Shown here: positions 1-6,599 of the stretch, piece after piece
Layout: the number at the start of each line of letters is the position of its first letter
Position numbering within the stretch: the first letter of the stretch is position 1
DNA from: an uncultured Mucispirillum sp.
Lineage (GTDB): Bacteria; Chrysiogenota; Deferribacteres; Deferribacterales; Mucispirillaceae
Assembly: GCA_945947845.1 (NCBI GenBank)
Contig: CAMEZN010000019.1
Span: 1-11,132 of the forward strand
Direction: 5' to 3'
Length of the DNA stretch: 11,132 nt
Position numbers and translations under genes: made by a program
The notes under the pieces: model-generated
What the model saw: only the letters and a program-made list of their open reading frames with translations
The model's database searches: none
What the model was told of the DNA's origin: nothing

Positions 1-1
1 A

Positions 2-433
2 AAAAGGTATTCAATAGTTATAGATAATGGAGCTGTTGTGCAGTCTATGCCGCAGAAACAGGCTTCCACACAGGTTGCAAATACAGGTGTAAAAATACAG
101 GACAGCGGTTCTAATATTAATATTACTGTTCCGCGAGATGAACTTAAAAACGACTTGAAAGATATAAATAAAGTGCTTCAAAGTGCAAGGGTTGCCACTT
201 TTTATGAAGAAGGTAATTTTGTAGGTTACAGAGTAGCAATGCTGAAACCAGAATCACCTTTATTAAAGTTAGGCTTAAAAGTGGGCGATGTTATAACAAG
301 AATTAATGGCAGCGAGCTGACAAACCCAGCAGCTTTATTTAATATGTTTTCTCAAGTTGATGATATATCAGCATTAAATGTAGATATGTTAAGAAATAAT
401 GAAAAAAAATCCTTGTTTGTGGAAATTAGATGA
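2..433 (+). CDS. gspC: Type II secretion system protein GspC, C-terminal part (5' end outside window)
   Basis: GspC is the inner-membrane-anchored periplasmic link between the T2SS platform and the secretin GspD, and its C-terminal domain contributes to substrate selection. The reading frame is open back to the window edge, so the N-terminal anchor and most of the HR domain lie upstream. The GTG at 38 is in frame but has no reason to be the real start. The visible part begins at the end of the HR domain, continues through a linker with the family-typical 'VPRDEL' segment (153-ish onward, before a 'QSARVATF' stretch), and ends in a PDZ domain (about 190-433) with the recognisable pattern GNFVGYRV, SPLLKLGLKVGDVI and RINGSEL. 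The stop overlaps the gspD start by 4 nt (ATGA), implying translational coupling. Identity is strong from PDZ pattern plus position directly before gspD. What I cannot see is the membrane segment. Confidence 0.88.
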   Translation, partial: KRYSIVIDNGAVVQSMPQKQASTQVANTGVKIQDSGSNINITVPRDELKNDLKDINKVLQSARVATFYEEGNFVGYRVAMLKPESPLLKLGLKVGDVITRINGSELTNPAALFNMFSQVDDISALNVDMLRNNEKKSLFVEIR

Positions 434-2646
434 GAAAGAAACTATTTTTATTACAATTCCTTTTTACAGTTTTTTTTGCATGTGATGTATATGCTCAGCA
501 AAATGATTATGCAGTTAATTTTAAAAATGTGCCTATGAAAGATTTTATTACATTTGTATCAGAATTTACTGGTAAAAATGTGATTTATAATGAGGCTGAT
601 TTACGTGGTAATGTAACTATTTCTTCTCAAAAGAATATGGATTCAAAAGAAATTCTTGATATTTTCTATTCTGTTATGAAGCTGAATGGTTACCAGCCTG
701 TTATAAAAGGAGATAGTATACACATTGTTGCAGAAAAAGATATGCAGACTTTTGATGAAGATATAAATGTAGGCGGTGTTGGCAAAAATTCAAAAGGATA
801 TATGACAACAGTTATGTCTTTGGATAACTATAATGCAGCAACTATTTTGCCTATCTTAAATAGAATGAAATCAAAAACTGGATATGTGGAAGCTGTAAAA
901 GGTTTAAATATAGTAGTTGTTAGAGATGATGCTTCCAGAATTGAAAAAATGATGGCATTAATCAATAAAGTTGATAATGTAGCATCAGGATATGAATTTT
1001 ATACACTTCCTTTGCAATACAGCATAGCAAGTAAAATAGAGCAGCAGATAACTAAATTTTTTAATGAGCTTGCTAAAAATTCTATAAACCCTACATCTCC
1101 TGTAATTATTTCAGATGATATTTCTAATACATTAATTATTGCAGCTACAAAAAAGGATTATGAAAGAATTTCTACAATCATAGAAAATCTTGACTCTAAA
1201 AACATGGCAATAAATACAGAACCAAGAGTATTTTATTTAAAAAATGCAAGAGCAGAAGATGTGGAAAAAGTTTTATCAAAACTTGTTTCATCTCTTTCGC
1301 AGCAGGCTGGTAAGACTGGCACAAATACAACTACAACTTCTTCTTCCAAAGTGAGTATTTCATCAGATAATGCCACAAACTCTATTTTAGCAATAGGTGA
1401 TAAAGAGTTATATGATAATTTAGATTCTTTAATCTCTAAACTTGATGTTCCTCGCCGTCAGGTTTATGTGGAAGCATTGATTTTAGAAACAAGTATAGAT
1501 AAAAGTTCTCAGTTTGGTGTTGAATGGTTTGTAGGAGCTGGTAATGAAGCAGGAGCACTTGTGGGCAGCAGTGCAAATGCTGGAAATTTAGGCAGCATTA
1601 TCGGCTCAATTACTCAGGGTGCTTCAAGTATTTCAGGACTTGGCACTGGGCTTGGTGTTGGTGTAATAGGAAATATTATATCATTTCAGGGTGCGAAATT
1701 TCCATCTATTGGTGCTTTAATATCTGCTCTTCGCACATCAAGTGGTATTAATATTATTTCAAATCCACAGATACTTACATTAAACAATTCATCAGCAGAA
1801 GTTTTTGTTGGTGAAAATATGCCATACCAGACAAGCACAAAATATGACTCAAACAACAACCCAATACAAACATATGATTATAGAGATGTTGGTGTAAAAT
1901 TAAAAGTTACTCCGCAGATTTCTAGTGATGATATGGTAACACTTGCTATTGAACAGGAAATTAAAAAAGTTTCTGGGTCAGCTGTAAGTTCTACCGCACC
2001 AACAACTCTTACAAGAACAACAAATACCACAGTTAAACTGAAAAACCATTCTATTATGGTTATTTCTGGTATGATAAAAGATGACTCTACCACTACGGTA
2101 TCAGGTATTCCGGGGCTTTCACAGATACCTATTTTAGGCTGGCTTTTTAAAACACAGTCTACAACTACTCAAAAAACAAATGTTATGCTTTTTATAACAG
2201 CACATATTATTGATACAGTTGAAGATAACCAAAAACTTATGGAAGGCAAACGGGCTACAATGGAAGATTTTAACCGTCAAGGTGATGCAGAATTCAGTAA
2301 AGGTGCTTTTACTGATACCGGCAGGTCTATTCAGCTTAAAAATGAGATAGAAGGGTTATCTCCAGAAGAAGCACAAAAAACACAAAGTCAGAGAGATAAA
2401 GAAAAAGCAAAACGAGAAAAAGCAGAGAAAAAAGCTGAAAAAGAAAGACAAAAAGCATTAGAAAAAGCAGAAAAAGAAGAAGTTAAAAAATCTAAGCATA
2501 CAACATCTGATACAGTTAATGAGGAAACAAAACTTTTAACTCCTGCATCAGTAAATAATAATCCAGAGCCTGCTGATATTCAGCCATTAAATGAAAATGA
2601 AGGCGAAGATATAACAATTATCAGCCCAGAAAATCAAGGTGAATAA
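430..2646 (+). CDS. gspD: Type II secretion system secretin GspD
   Basis: Outer-membrane channel subunit of the T2SS; secretins form large multimeric gates through which folded exoproteins leave the periplasm. The protein has 738 residues. A Sec signal peptide spans residues 1-22 (MRKK, hydrophobic core, VYA then QQ). The N0 domain is about 26-100, and N1, N2 and N3 are about 122-185, 188-256 and 264-338. The secretin domain is about 345-596, opening with VYVEALILETS (345-355) and closing with the secretin signature VSGIPGLSQIPILGWLF (557-573), then NVMLFITAHII. N3 carries a Gly/Thr/Ser-rich loop (293-312) and the barrel region a Gly/Ser/Ala-rich stretch (369-414), both common in secretins. 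Unusual is the last ~100 residues: a Lys/Glu/Ala-rich run (654-689), then a polar acidic tail, where many GspD proteins carry a short pilotin-binding S domain. No pilotin gene is visible. The ATG overlaps the gspC stop. The family call is secure. Confidence 0.96.
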   Translation: MRKKLFLLQFLFTVFFACDVYAQQNDYAVNFKNVPMKDFITFVSEFTGKNVIYNEADLRGNVTISSQKNMDSKEILDIFYSVMKLNGYQPVIKGDSIHIVAEKDMQTFDEDINVGGVGKNSKGYMTTVMSLDNYNAATILPILNRMKSKTGYVEAVKGLNIVVVRDDASRIEKMMALINKVDNVASGYEFYTLPLQYSIASKIEQQITKFFNELAKNSINPTSPVIISDDISNTLIIAATKKDYERISTIIENLDSKNMAINTEPRVFYLKNARAEDVEKVLSKLVSSLSQQAGKTGTNTTTTSSSKVSISSDNATNSILAIGDKELYDNLDSLISKLDVPRRQVYVEALILETSIDKSSQFGVEWFVGAGNEAGALVGSSANAGNLGSIIGSITQGASSISGLGTGLGVGVIGNIISFQGAKFPSIGALISALRTSSGINIISNPQILTLNNSSAEVFVGENMPYQTSTKYDSNNNPIQTYDYRDVGVKLKVTPQISSDDMVTLAIEQEIKKVSGSAVSSTAPTTLTRTTNTTVKLKNHSIMVISGMIKDDSTTTVSGIPGLSQIPILGWLFKTQSTTTQKTNVMLFITAHIIDTVEDNQKLMEGKRATMEDFNRQGDAEFSKGAFTDTGRSIQLKNEIEGLSPEEAQKTQSQRDKEKAKREKAEKKAEKERQKALEKAEKEEVKKSKHTTSDTVNEETKLLTPASVNNNPEPADIQPLNENEGEDITIISPENQGE
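2392..2490 (+). repeat. Low-complexity A-rich coding tract (Lys/Glu/Ala repeats) in the gspD tail
   Basis: The strand is strongly purine-biased here, with repeated short units such as gaaaaagca and aaagcagaaaaa (near 2399, 2416 and 2460). They encode an imperfect K-A-E-K type repeat at GspD residues 655-687, predicted highly charged and helical or coiled coil. Such tracts are prone to length change by slippage. The frame stays open through it, so there is no sign of disruption in this copy. Confidence 0.55.
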
Positions 2647-2649
2647 TTA

Positions 2650-4107
2650 ATGAGTATGGATTTTGAAAGTGTAAAATCTCACTACATGAAATTCCCTGAT
2701 AAAAGTGATTTTGTGCCTGTAAGTTCAGATAATGGTGATATAAAGTTTTTTTATGCTGATGATTCTGGGTTGCAGAAAGCAAAATTTATGAGTTTTTCTC
2801 TTGGCATAAGTCCAGTATATGAATACACAGAAAAAAGGCACATATTAGAAATTCTTGAAAGCTTCGGTGGTGAAGTAGATGATATGGGCTCAGAAGAAGA
2901 AAGTGATGATTTAGAAGATGATGCAAATATATTAACATCATCTTATGATGATGCACCAGTTATCAGGCTTGTAAACCAGATTATTATTAGTGCAGTAAAA
3001 AATGGGGCAAGTGATATTCATTTTGAAGGCAGAGATGGTGCATTTTTAATCCGTATCAGAGTGGACGGCTGTTTAAATACATTAAAAACATATCCTAAAA
3101 GTGTTCATGACCCTATACTTGCCCGCATAAAAGTTATTGGTCAGCTTGATGTTGCTGAAACAAGAAGGGCACAAGATGGTAGAATCAATTTAAAAATAGG
3201 TAACCGTGTCATAGATATTCGTGTATCTACAATGCCTTCTATTAATGGTGAGAAAGCAGTTCTTCGTATATTAGAACGTTCTTCTGATTTTACATCTTTA
3301 CAGCAGATAGGTTTAGATGGTGAACTTTATGAAAAATTCCGCCCATATCTTGACAGACCTAATGGTATCATACTAGTAACAGGTCCAACAGGAAGTGGTA
3401 AAACTACAACCTTATATGCTTCGCTGCTTGCAATGAACAGGGATAATAAAAATGTGGTTACAATAGAAGACCCTGTTGAATATCATATTGATAATGTAAC
3501 ACAAGTTCAGATGAATCCTGCTGTAAATTTAACATTTGCAGCTGCTATTAAAACTTTTTTAAGGCAGGACCCTGATATTATATTAGTAGGTGAAGTTCGT
3601 GATAATGAAACGGCAGAAGCAGCTATTCAGGCATCATTAACTGGGCACTTAGTGTTATCTACTTTGCATACTAATGACTCTCCAACGGCAATTGCAAGGC
3701 TTATTGAAATGGAAGTAGAGCCTTTTTTAATTTCATCTTCTCTTGCGATAGTTATTGGTCAAAGGCTTGTTAGAAAAATATGTCCACACTGTCAGGAAGA
3801 AGTTCCAGCAGATGATTATATTAAATCTACTTTTGCTCGTGCAGGGCTTGAATTAAACAGTTATATTAAGGGTAAAGGCTGCCCGCATTGTTTTAACACT
3901 GGTTACAGGGGCAGGATTGGTATATTTGAAATGCTTGAAATAACAGACAGCCTTAGAAGTTTGATAAATAAAAGAGCATCAAGTTATGATATTAAAGAAG
4001 CGGCACGGAAAGAAGGGTTTCGCACAATGTTTGAATATGGTGCAGAGCTTGTGAAAAAGGGTATAACAACACCATCAGAAGTGCTTTCAGTTACAAAGGT
4101 TGATTAA
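2650..4107 (+). CDS. gspE: Type II secretion ATPase GspE
   Basis: Cytoplasmic hexameric motor that powers pseudopilus assembly; it works with GspF and GspL at the inner membrane. The 485 residues fall within the usual size for the family. The N-terminal domain (1-75) is divergent and is followed by an acidic linker (75-91, SEEESDDLEDD). The N2 domain begins near 103, with GASDIHFEG at 119-127. The catalytic core has Walker A GPTGSGKTT (245-253), the Asp box TIEDPVEY (271-278), Walker B DPDIILVGEVRD (307-318) and the His box TGHLVLSTLHTND (331-343). Two CPHC pairs (378-381 and 411-414) form the tetracysteine zinc-binding motif typical of GspE/PilB ATPases. All key residues are intact, so the enzyme should be active. 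AAGGTGA at 2636-2642 sits 7 nt before the ATG at 2650 and supports that start over the in-frame ATG at 2656. It lies 3 nt after gspD. The four-Cys motif, with gspD and gspF as neighbours, favours GspE over a type IV pilus PilB. Confidence 0.96.
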   Translation: MSMDFESVKSHYMKFPDKSDFVPVSSDNGDIKFFYADDSGLQKAKFMSFSLGISPVYEYTEKRHILEILESFGGEVDDMGSEEESDDLEDDANILTSSYDDAPVIRLVNQIIISAVKNGASDIHFEGRDGAFLIRIRVDGCLNTLKTYPKSVHDPILARIKVIGQLDVAETRRAQDGRINLKIGNRVIDIRVSTMPSINGEKAVLRILERSSDFTSLQQIGLDGELYEKFRPYLDRPNGIILVTGPTGSGKTTTLYASLLAMNRDNKNVVTIEDPVEYHIDNVTQVQMNPAVNLTFAAAIKTFLRQDPDIILVGEVRDNETAEAAIQASLTGHLVLSTLHTNDSPTAIARLIEMEVEPFLISSSLAIVIGQRLVRKICPHCQEEVPADDYIKSTFARAGLELNSYIKGKGCPHCFNTGYRGRIGIFEMLEITDSLRSLINKRASSYDIKEAARKEGFRTMFEYGAELVKKGITTPSEVLSVTKVD

Positions 4108-5306
4108 TGGCAGCATATAGTTATAAAGGTATATCAAAAACAGGAAAAGAAGTTAAAGGCGTTCGTGAAGCAGTAAGCAGGCAGGCTTTAACAAGTGAGC
4201 TTTTATCAGAAGGAATTTTTGTATCTTCTATTACTGATATGCGGGAAAAACAGTCTACTTTTGCAAAATTACAGGAAGTATTTGCTAAAAAGATTAATCT
4301 ATCAGATACTTTTTTTCAGCTTTCCCTGCTTTTAAGAAGCGGTATTCCCCTTGTAGAAGCTCTAAAAATTGTTGCAAAAAGCACAAAAGAACAGCACTTG
4401 AAAAATGCCCTGACAGAATCAGCATCAAAAATATCAGAAGGTATGCGGTTTTCAGACAGTCTTGCAAAATATCCAAAAATATTTGAGCCAATGTATGTAA
4501 ACCTGATAAAAGCATCAGAACAGGTTGGTAAACTGGCAGCTGTTTTAGCAGATATTGCAGTATATGAAGAAGATAAAAGAAAAAACACAGATAAGGTAAA
4601 AACAGCTATGGTTTATCCTATGACAATACTTGTTATGGGGTTTGCTGTGCTTGGTTTTTTACTTGCCTTTGTTGTGCCAAAAATGGAATCAATATTTTCA
4701 TCAATGAAACAGCAGATACCTGCATCTACTCAATTTTTATTAAAAGTTTCTGATTTTGTCAGTGAGTATGGTCTTGTGCTTTTATTATTTGTTATGTTCA
4801 TCATATTTTCTATTAGATATCTGTATAAAAACAATAATAAATTCAGACTTGCTGTTGATAAGAAGCTTTTTAAAATAAATCTTGTTTCTCATGTATCAGT
4901 ATCTAAGTTTGCCCATGTATTATCATTTCAGCTAAAAGAAGGGCTTCCTTTAACAGATGCTCTACATTATGCTTCTCTTGTTATTGATAATAAATATATG
5001 TTTAATATTGTAAGTCAGGTTAGGGAGTCTGTGCAGGCGGGCACTAAATTTTCTGTGGCAGTAAGAAATGCTGGTATTTTCCCAGAACTTTTCCCGGCTG
5101 CTGTATCTACTGGTGAATCTTCTGGTAATATGCCTGAACTTTTAGAGCGTGTAAATGAGTTTTATTCTAAAAATGTAGATAAATTTTTAACATCATTTAT
5201 ATCTGCTATTGAGCCAATATTTATTGTAATTATTGGGGTTCTTGTAGGTTTTATTGTTGTATCAATTATGCAGCCGCTTTTCTCAATGAATTCATTGGTG
5301 CAGTAA
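4107..5306 (+). CDS. gspF: Type II secretion inner-membrane platform protein GspF
   Basis: Polytopic core of the T2SS inner-membrane platform; it contacts GspE and is thought to transmit motor movement to the pseudopilus. The 399-residue length is standard. After a short N-terminal segment (AAYSYKGISKTGKEVKG, a family-typical opening) come two homologous T2SSF domains, about 64-188 and 267-389. Typical landmarks are LLLRSGIPLVEAL (74-86), EPMYVNLIKASEQVGKL (127-143) and the mirrored FPAAVSTGESSGNMPELL (329-346). Three membrane segments are evident at about 172-190, 221-240 and 367-389. The start codon shares one base with the gspE stop (TAATG), with aaagg at 4095-4099 as a possible ribosome site, so translation is probably coupled. 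The family also includes PilC of type IV pili; the operon context decides for GspF. Confidence 0.95.
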   Translation: MAAYSYKGISKTGKEVKGVREAVSRQALTSELLSEGIFVSSITDMREKQSTFAKLQEVFAKKINLSDTFFQLSLLLRSGIPLVEALKIVAKSTKEQHLKNALTESASKISEGMRFSDSLAKYPKIFEPMYVNLIKASEQVGKLAAVLADIAVYEEDKRKNTDKVKTAMVYPMTILVMGFAVLGFLLAFVVPKMESIFSSMKQQIPASTQFLLKVSDFVSEYGLVLLLFVMFIIFSIRYLYKNNNKFRLAVDKKLFKINLVSHVSVSKFAHVLSFQLKEGLPLTDALHYASLVIDNKYMFNIVSQVRESVQAGTKFSVAVRNAGIFPELFPAAVSTGESSGNMPELLERVNEFYSKNVDKFLTSFISAIEPIFIVIIGVLVGFIVVSIMQPLFSMNSLVQ

Positions 5307-5307
5307 T

Positions 5308-5928
5308 ATGGCAGATATTACAAACTATTATGGGTTTGTTCTGGCAGTTATAATGCTTTCTATTACACCGGGAGCAGATACTGTTTTTATATTAACAAAA
5401 TCAATAGCAGGTGGATACAGACAGGGGTTTGCTTCTGTTGCTGGTATTGTTTGTGGATTATTTGTGCATACAACACTTGCAGCCCTTGGGCTTTCAGTTA
5501 TATTAATGACTTCTGCCTTTTTATTTAATGCTGTAAAAATTGCAGGTGCTGCCTATCTAATTTATCTTGGGATAATGGCATTGAAATCAAAATCAAGTAT
5601 CAATATTAATCAAGAAAATAAATCATCATCATTTTTTAAAGTTTTTAGACAGGGTTTATTTACAAATCTTCTTAATCCGAAAGTGGCACTTTTCTTTTTG
5701 GCACTGCTTCCCCAGTTTGTTAAAAGCAATGCTGAAAGCCCTGTTCCATTTTTAATTTTAGGGCTTACATTTATATTTATAGGCACTATATGGAGCCTTT
5801 TTTTAGTGTGGGCATCAGCAGGGATTTCAAAAACATTAAGGCAGTCTAAATTCTCTTACTATTTAAATAAAGCAGCAGGGATTATTTTTATTGCTCTTGG
5901 TTTAAATATATTAAGACTTAAAAATTAG
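5308..5928 (+). CDS. LysE/RhtB-family amino-acid exporter
   Basis: An inner-membrane exporter of the LysE/RhtB superfamily, whose studied members expel amino acids such as lysine, arginine, homoserine, threonine or leucine. The protein has 206 residues, the normal size, with about six hydrophobic segments. It shows the N-terminal SITPGADTVFILTKSIAGG pattern (18-36), a GFASVAGIVCGLFVH block (40-54), and the central NPKVALFFLALLPQFV motif (123-138) that is diagnostic of the family. Substrate cannot be told from sequence. The ATG comes one base after the gspF stop and has no strong Shine-Dalgarno, so it probably relies on ribosomes leaving gspF. That ties its expression to the secretion operon, although no member of this family has a known T2SS role that I can name. 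Its last 11 bp overlap the oppositely oriented TenI-like gene. The family call is firm; the functional link to secretion is only inferred from position. Confidence 0.9.
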   Translation: MADITNYYGFVLAVIMLSITPGADTVFILTKSIAGGYRQGFASVAGIVCGLFVHTTLAALGLSVILMTSAFLFNAVKIAGAAYLIYLGIMALKSKSSININQENKSSSFFKVFRQGLFTNLLNPKVALFFLALLPQFVKSNAESPVPFLILGLTFIFIGTIWSLFLVWASAGISKTLRQSKFSYYLNKAAGIIFIALGLNILRLKN

Positions 5929-6457
5929 CTTTTATTATATCATTTATTATACGAATACCTGCAAAGCCGTAAAACTTATCTTTTAATAAATCTAAATTTT
6001 GAAGATTTATTCCACCAAGAGCAAATACTTTTTTTGATTTATCATAATCTATAATACCAAGCGGATTTACATTATATGGTTTTGGAGTATTAAAAATAGG
6101 GCTTAATGTGTAATAATCAAAATCAGTATTGCTTATTTCTTCTGCACTGTGGCTTGAATAGCCTGTAATAAGGTTAGTTTTTGATTTAATAATATTATAG
6201 TCTTGTATGGTATTTTTATTAAGATGCACTCCATCAAAGCCATATTTTTCTGCCAATATATAATCACTGCTTAATACAAGGACACTTTTTTTTACAGTCT
6301 TTCTTATATCAGAAAGAATACTGTGGATATTATCATAATTTTTAAACCTGAACCATATAATATCAGCAGTTCCGTCCAGCTTTTCGGCTGTTTTTATGAT
6401 ATTTGCATTAAAAAAATCATTATCTAATACTGCTAAAAAATGTAGTCCTGATATCAT
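5918..6457 (-). CDS. Thiamin phosphate synthase/TenI-family TIM-barrel protein
   Basis: The family comprises ThiE, which joins the thiazole and pyrimidine phosphates of thiamin, and TenI, a thiazole tautomerase. From the ATG at 6457 it has 179 residues, somewhat short against ThiE (about 210). Landmarks are WFRFKN (35-40) at the place of the ThiE Q-x-R-x-K motif, keeping R and K but not Q; YGFDGVHLNK (72-81); GYSSHSAEEI (99-108); YYTLSPIFNTPKP (115-127); FALGGI (145-150); and GFAGIRIIND (164-173). The order matches the family, but the residues depart enough from ThiE that synthase activity is doubtful. The loop position holding a His in Bacillus TenI, as I recall it, is Ser119 here. An in-frame TTG at 6490 would add 11 residues, but they do not resemble the barrel start and no ribosome site precedes it. 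A weak AGG lies about 12 nt before the ATG. No other thiamin gene is visible. Family fair, exact function unknown. Confidence 0.72.
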   Translation of the reverse strand: MISGLHFLAVLDNDFFNANIIKTAEKLDGTADIIWFRFKNYDNIHSILSDIRKTVKKSVLVLSSDYILAEKYGFDGVHLNKNTIQDYNIIKSKTNLITGYSSHSAEEISNTDFDYYTLSPIFNTPKPYNVNPLGIIDYDKSKKVFALGGINLQNLDLLKDKFYGFAGIRIINDIIKANF

Positions 6458-6490
6458 ACAACAATGTAACCTGTGTCTATAATAATACAA

Positions 6491-6599
6491 TATAATATTT
6501 ATTGTTTATGTAATCAACAAAAAAATACTAGAAAAAATAATTATAAAGTATATAATATTAACTACATGAACTAAATATTGCTATTATGGTAAGGAATAC
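6491..6599. promoter_or_regulatory. Divergent intergenic region with candidate promoters for the TenI-like and tolC-like genes
   Basis: These 109 bp separate two divergently read genes, so both probably start here, and the DNA is almost wholly A+T. A perfect -10 hexamer TATAAT occurs on the plus strand at 6551-6556, about 45 nt before the tolC-like start. On the minus strand TATAAT lies at 6540-6545. Neither has a convincing -35 at 16-18 nt, and in such A+T-rich DNA a TATAAT match is weak evidence. The short direct repeat AACTA (6560-6564 and 6570-6574 approximately) is too small to call an operator. AAGGA at 6591-6595 is the probable ribosome site of the downstream gene, spaced only 4 nt from its ATG. 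Confidence 0.4.

Noticed and set aside
38..40. GTG as a start codon for the gspC fragment
   Set aside because: The frame is open back to the window edge and the upstream residues fit the end of a GspC HR domain, so the gene begins outside the window.
481..483. Cys18 of GspD as a lipoprotein cysteine
   Set aside because: The preceding residues F-F-A do not make a normal lipobox, and VYA followed by QQ gives a better signal peptidase I site.
1878..2093. Minus-strand open frame of 71 codons
   Set aside because: Lies wholly inside the conserved secretin domain of gspD; its product matches no pattern I know and there is no ribosome site.
4294..4588. Two overlapping minus-strand open frames
   Set aside because: Both are shadows of the first GspF domain, mutually overlapping and without family features.
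6458..6490. TTG start extending the TenI-like protein by 11 residues
   Set aside because: The added residues (Tyr/His/Cys-rich) do not look like the first barrel strand and no Shine-Dalgarno precedes the TTG; ATG at 6457 is preferred, though not proven.
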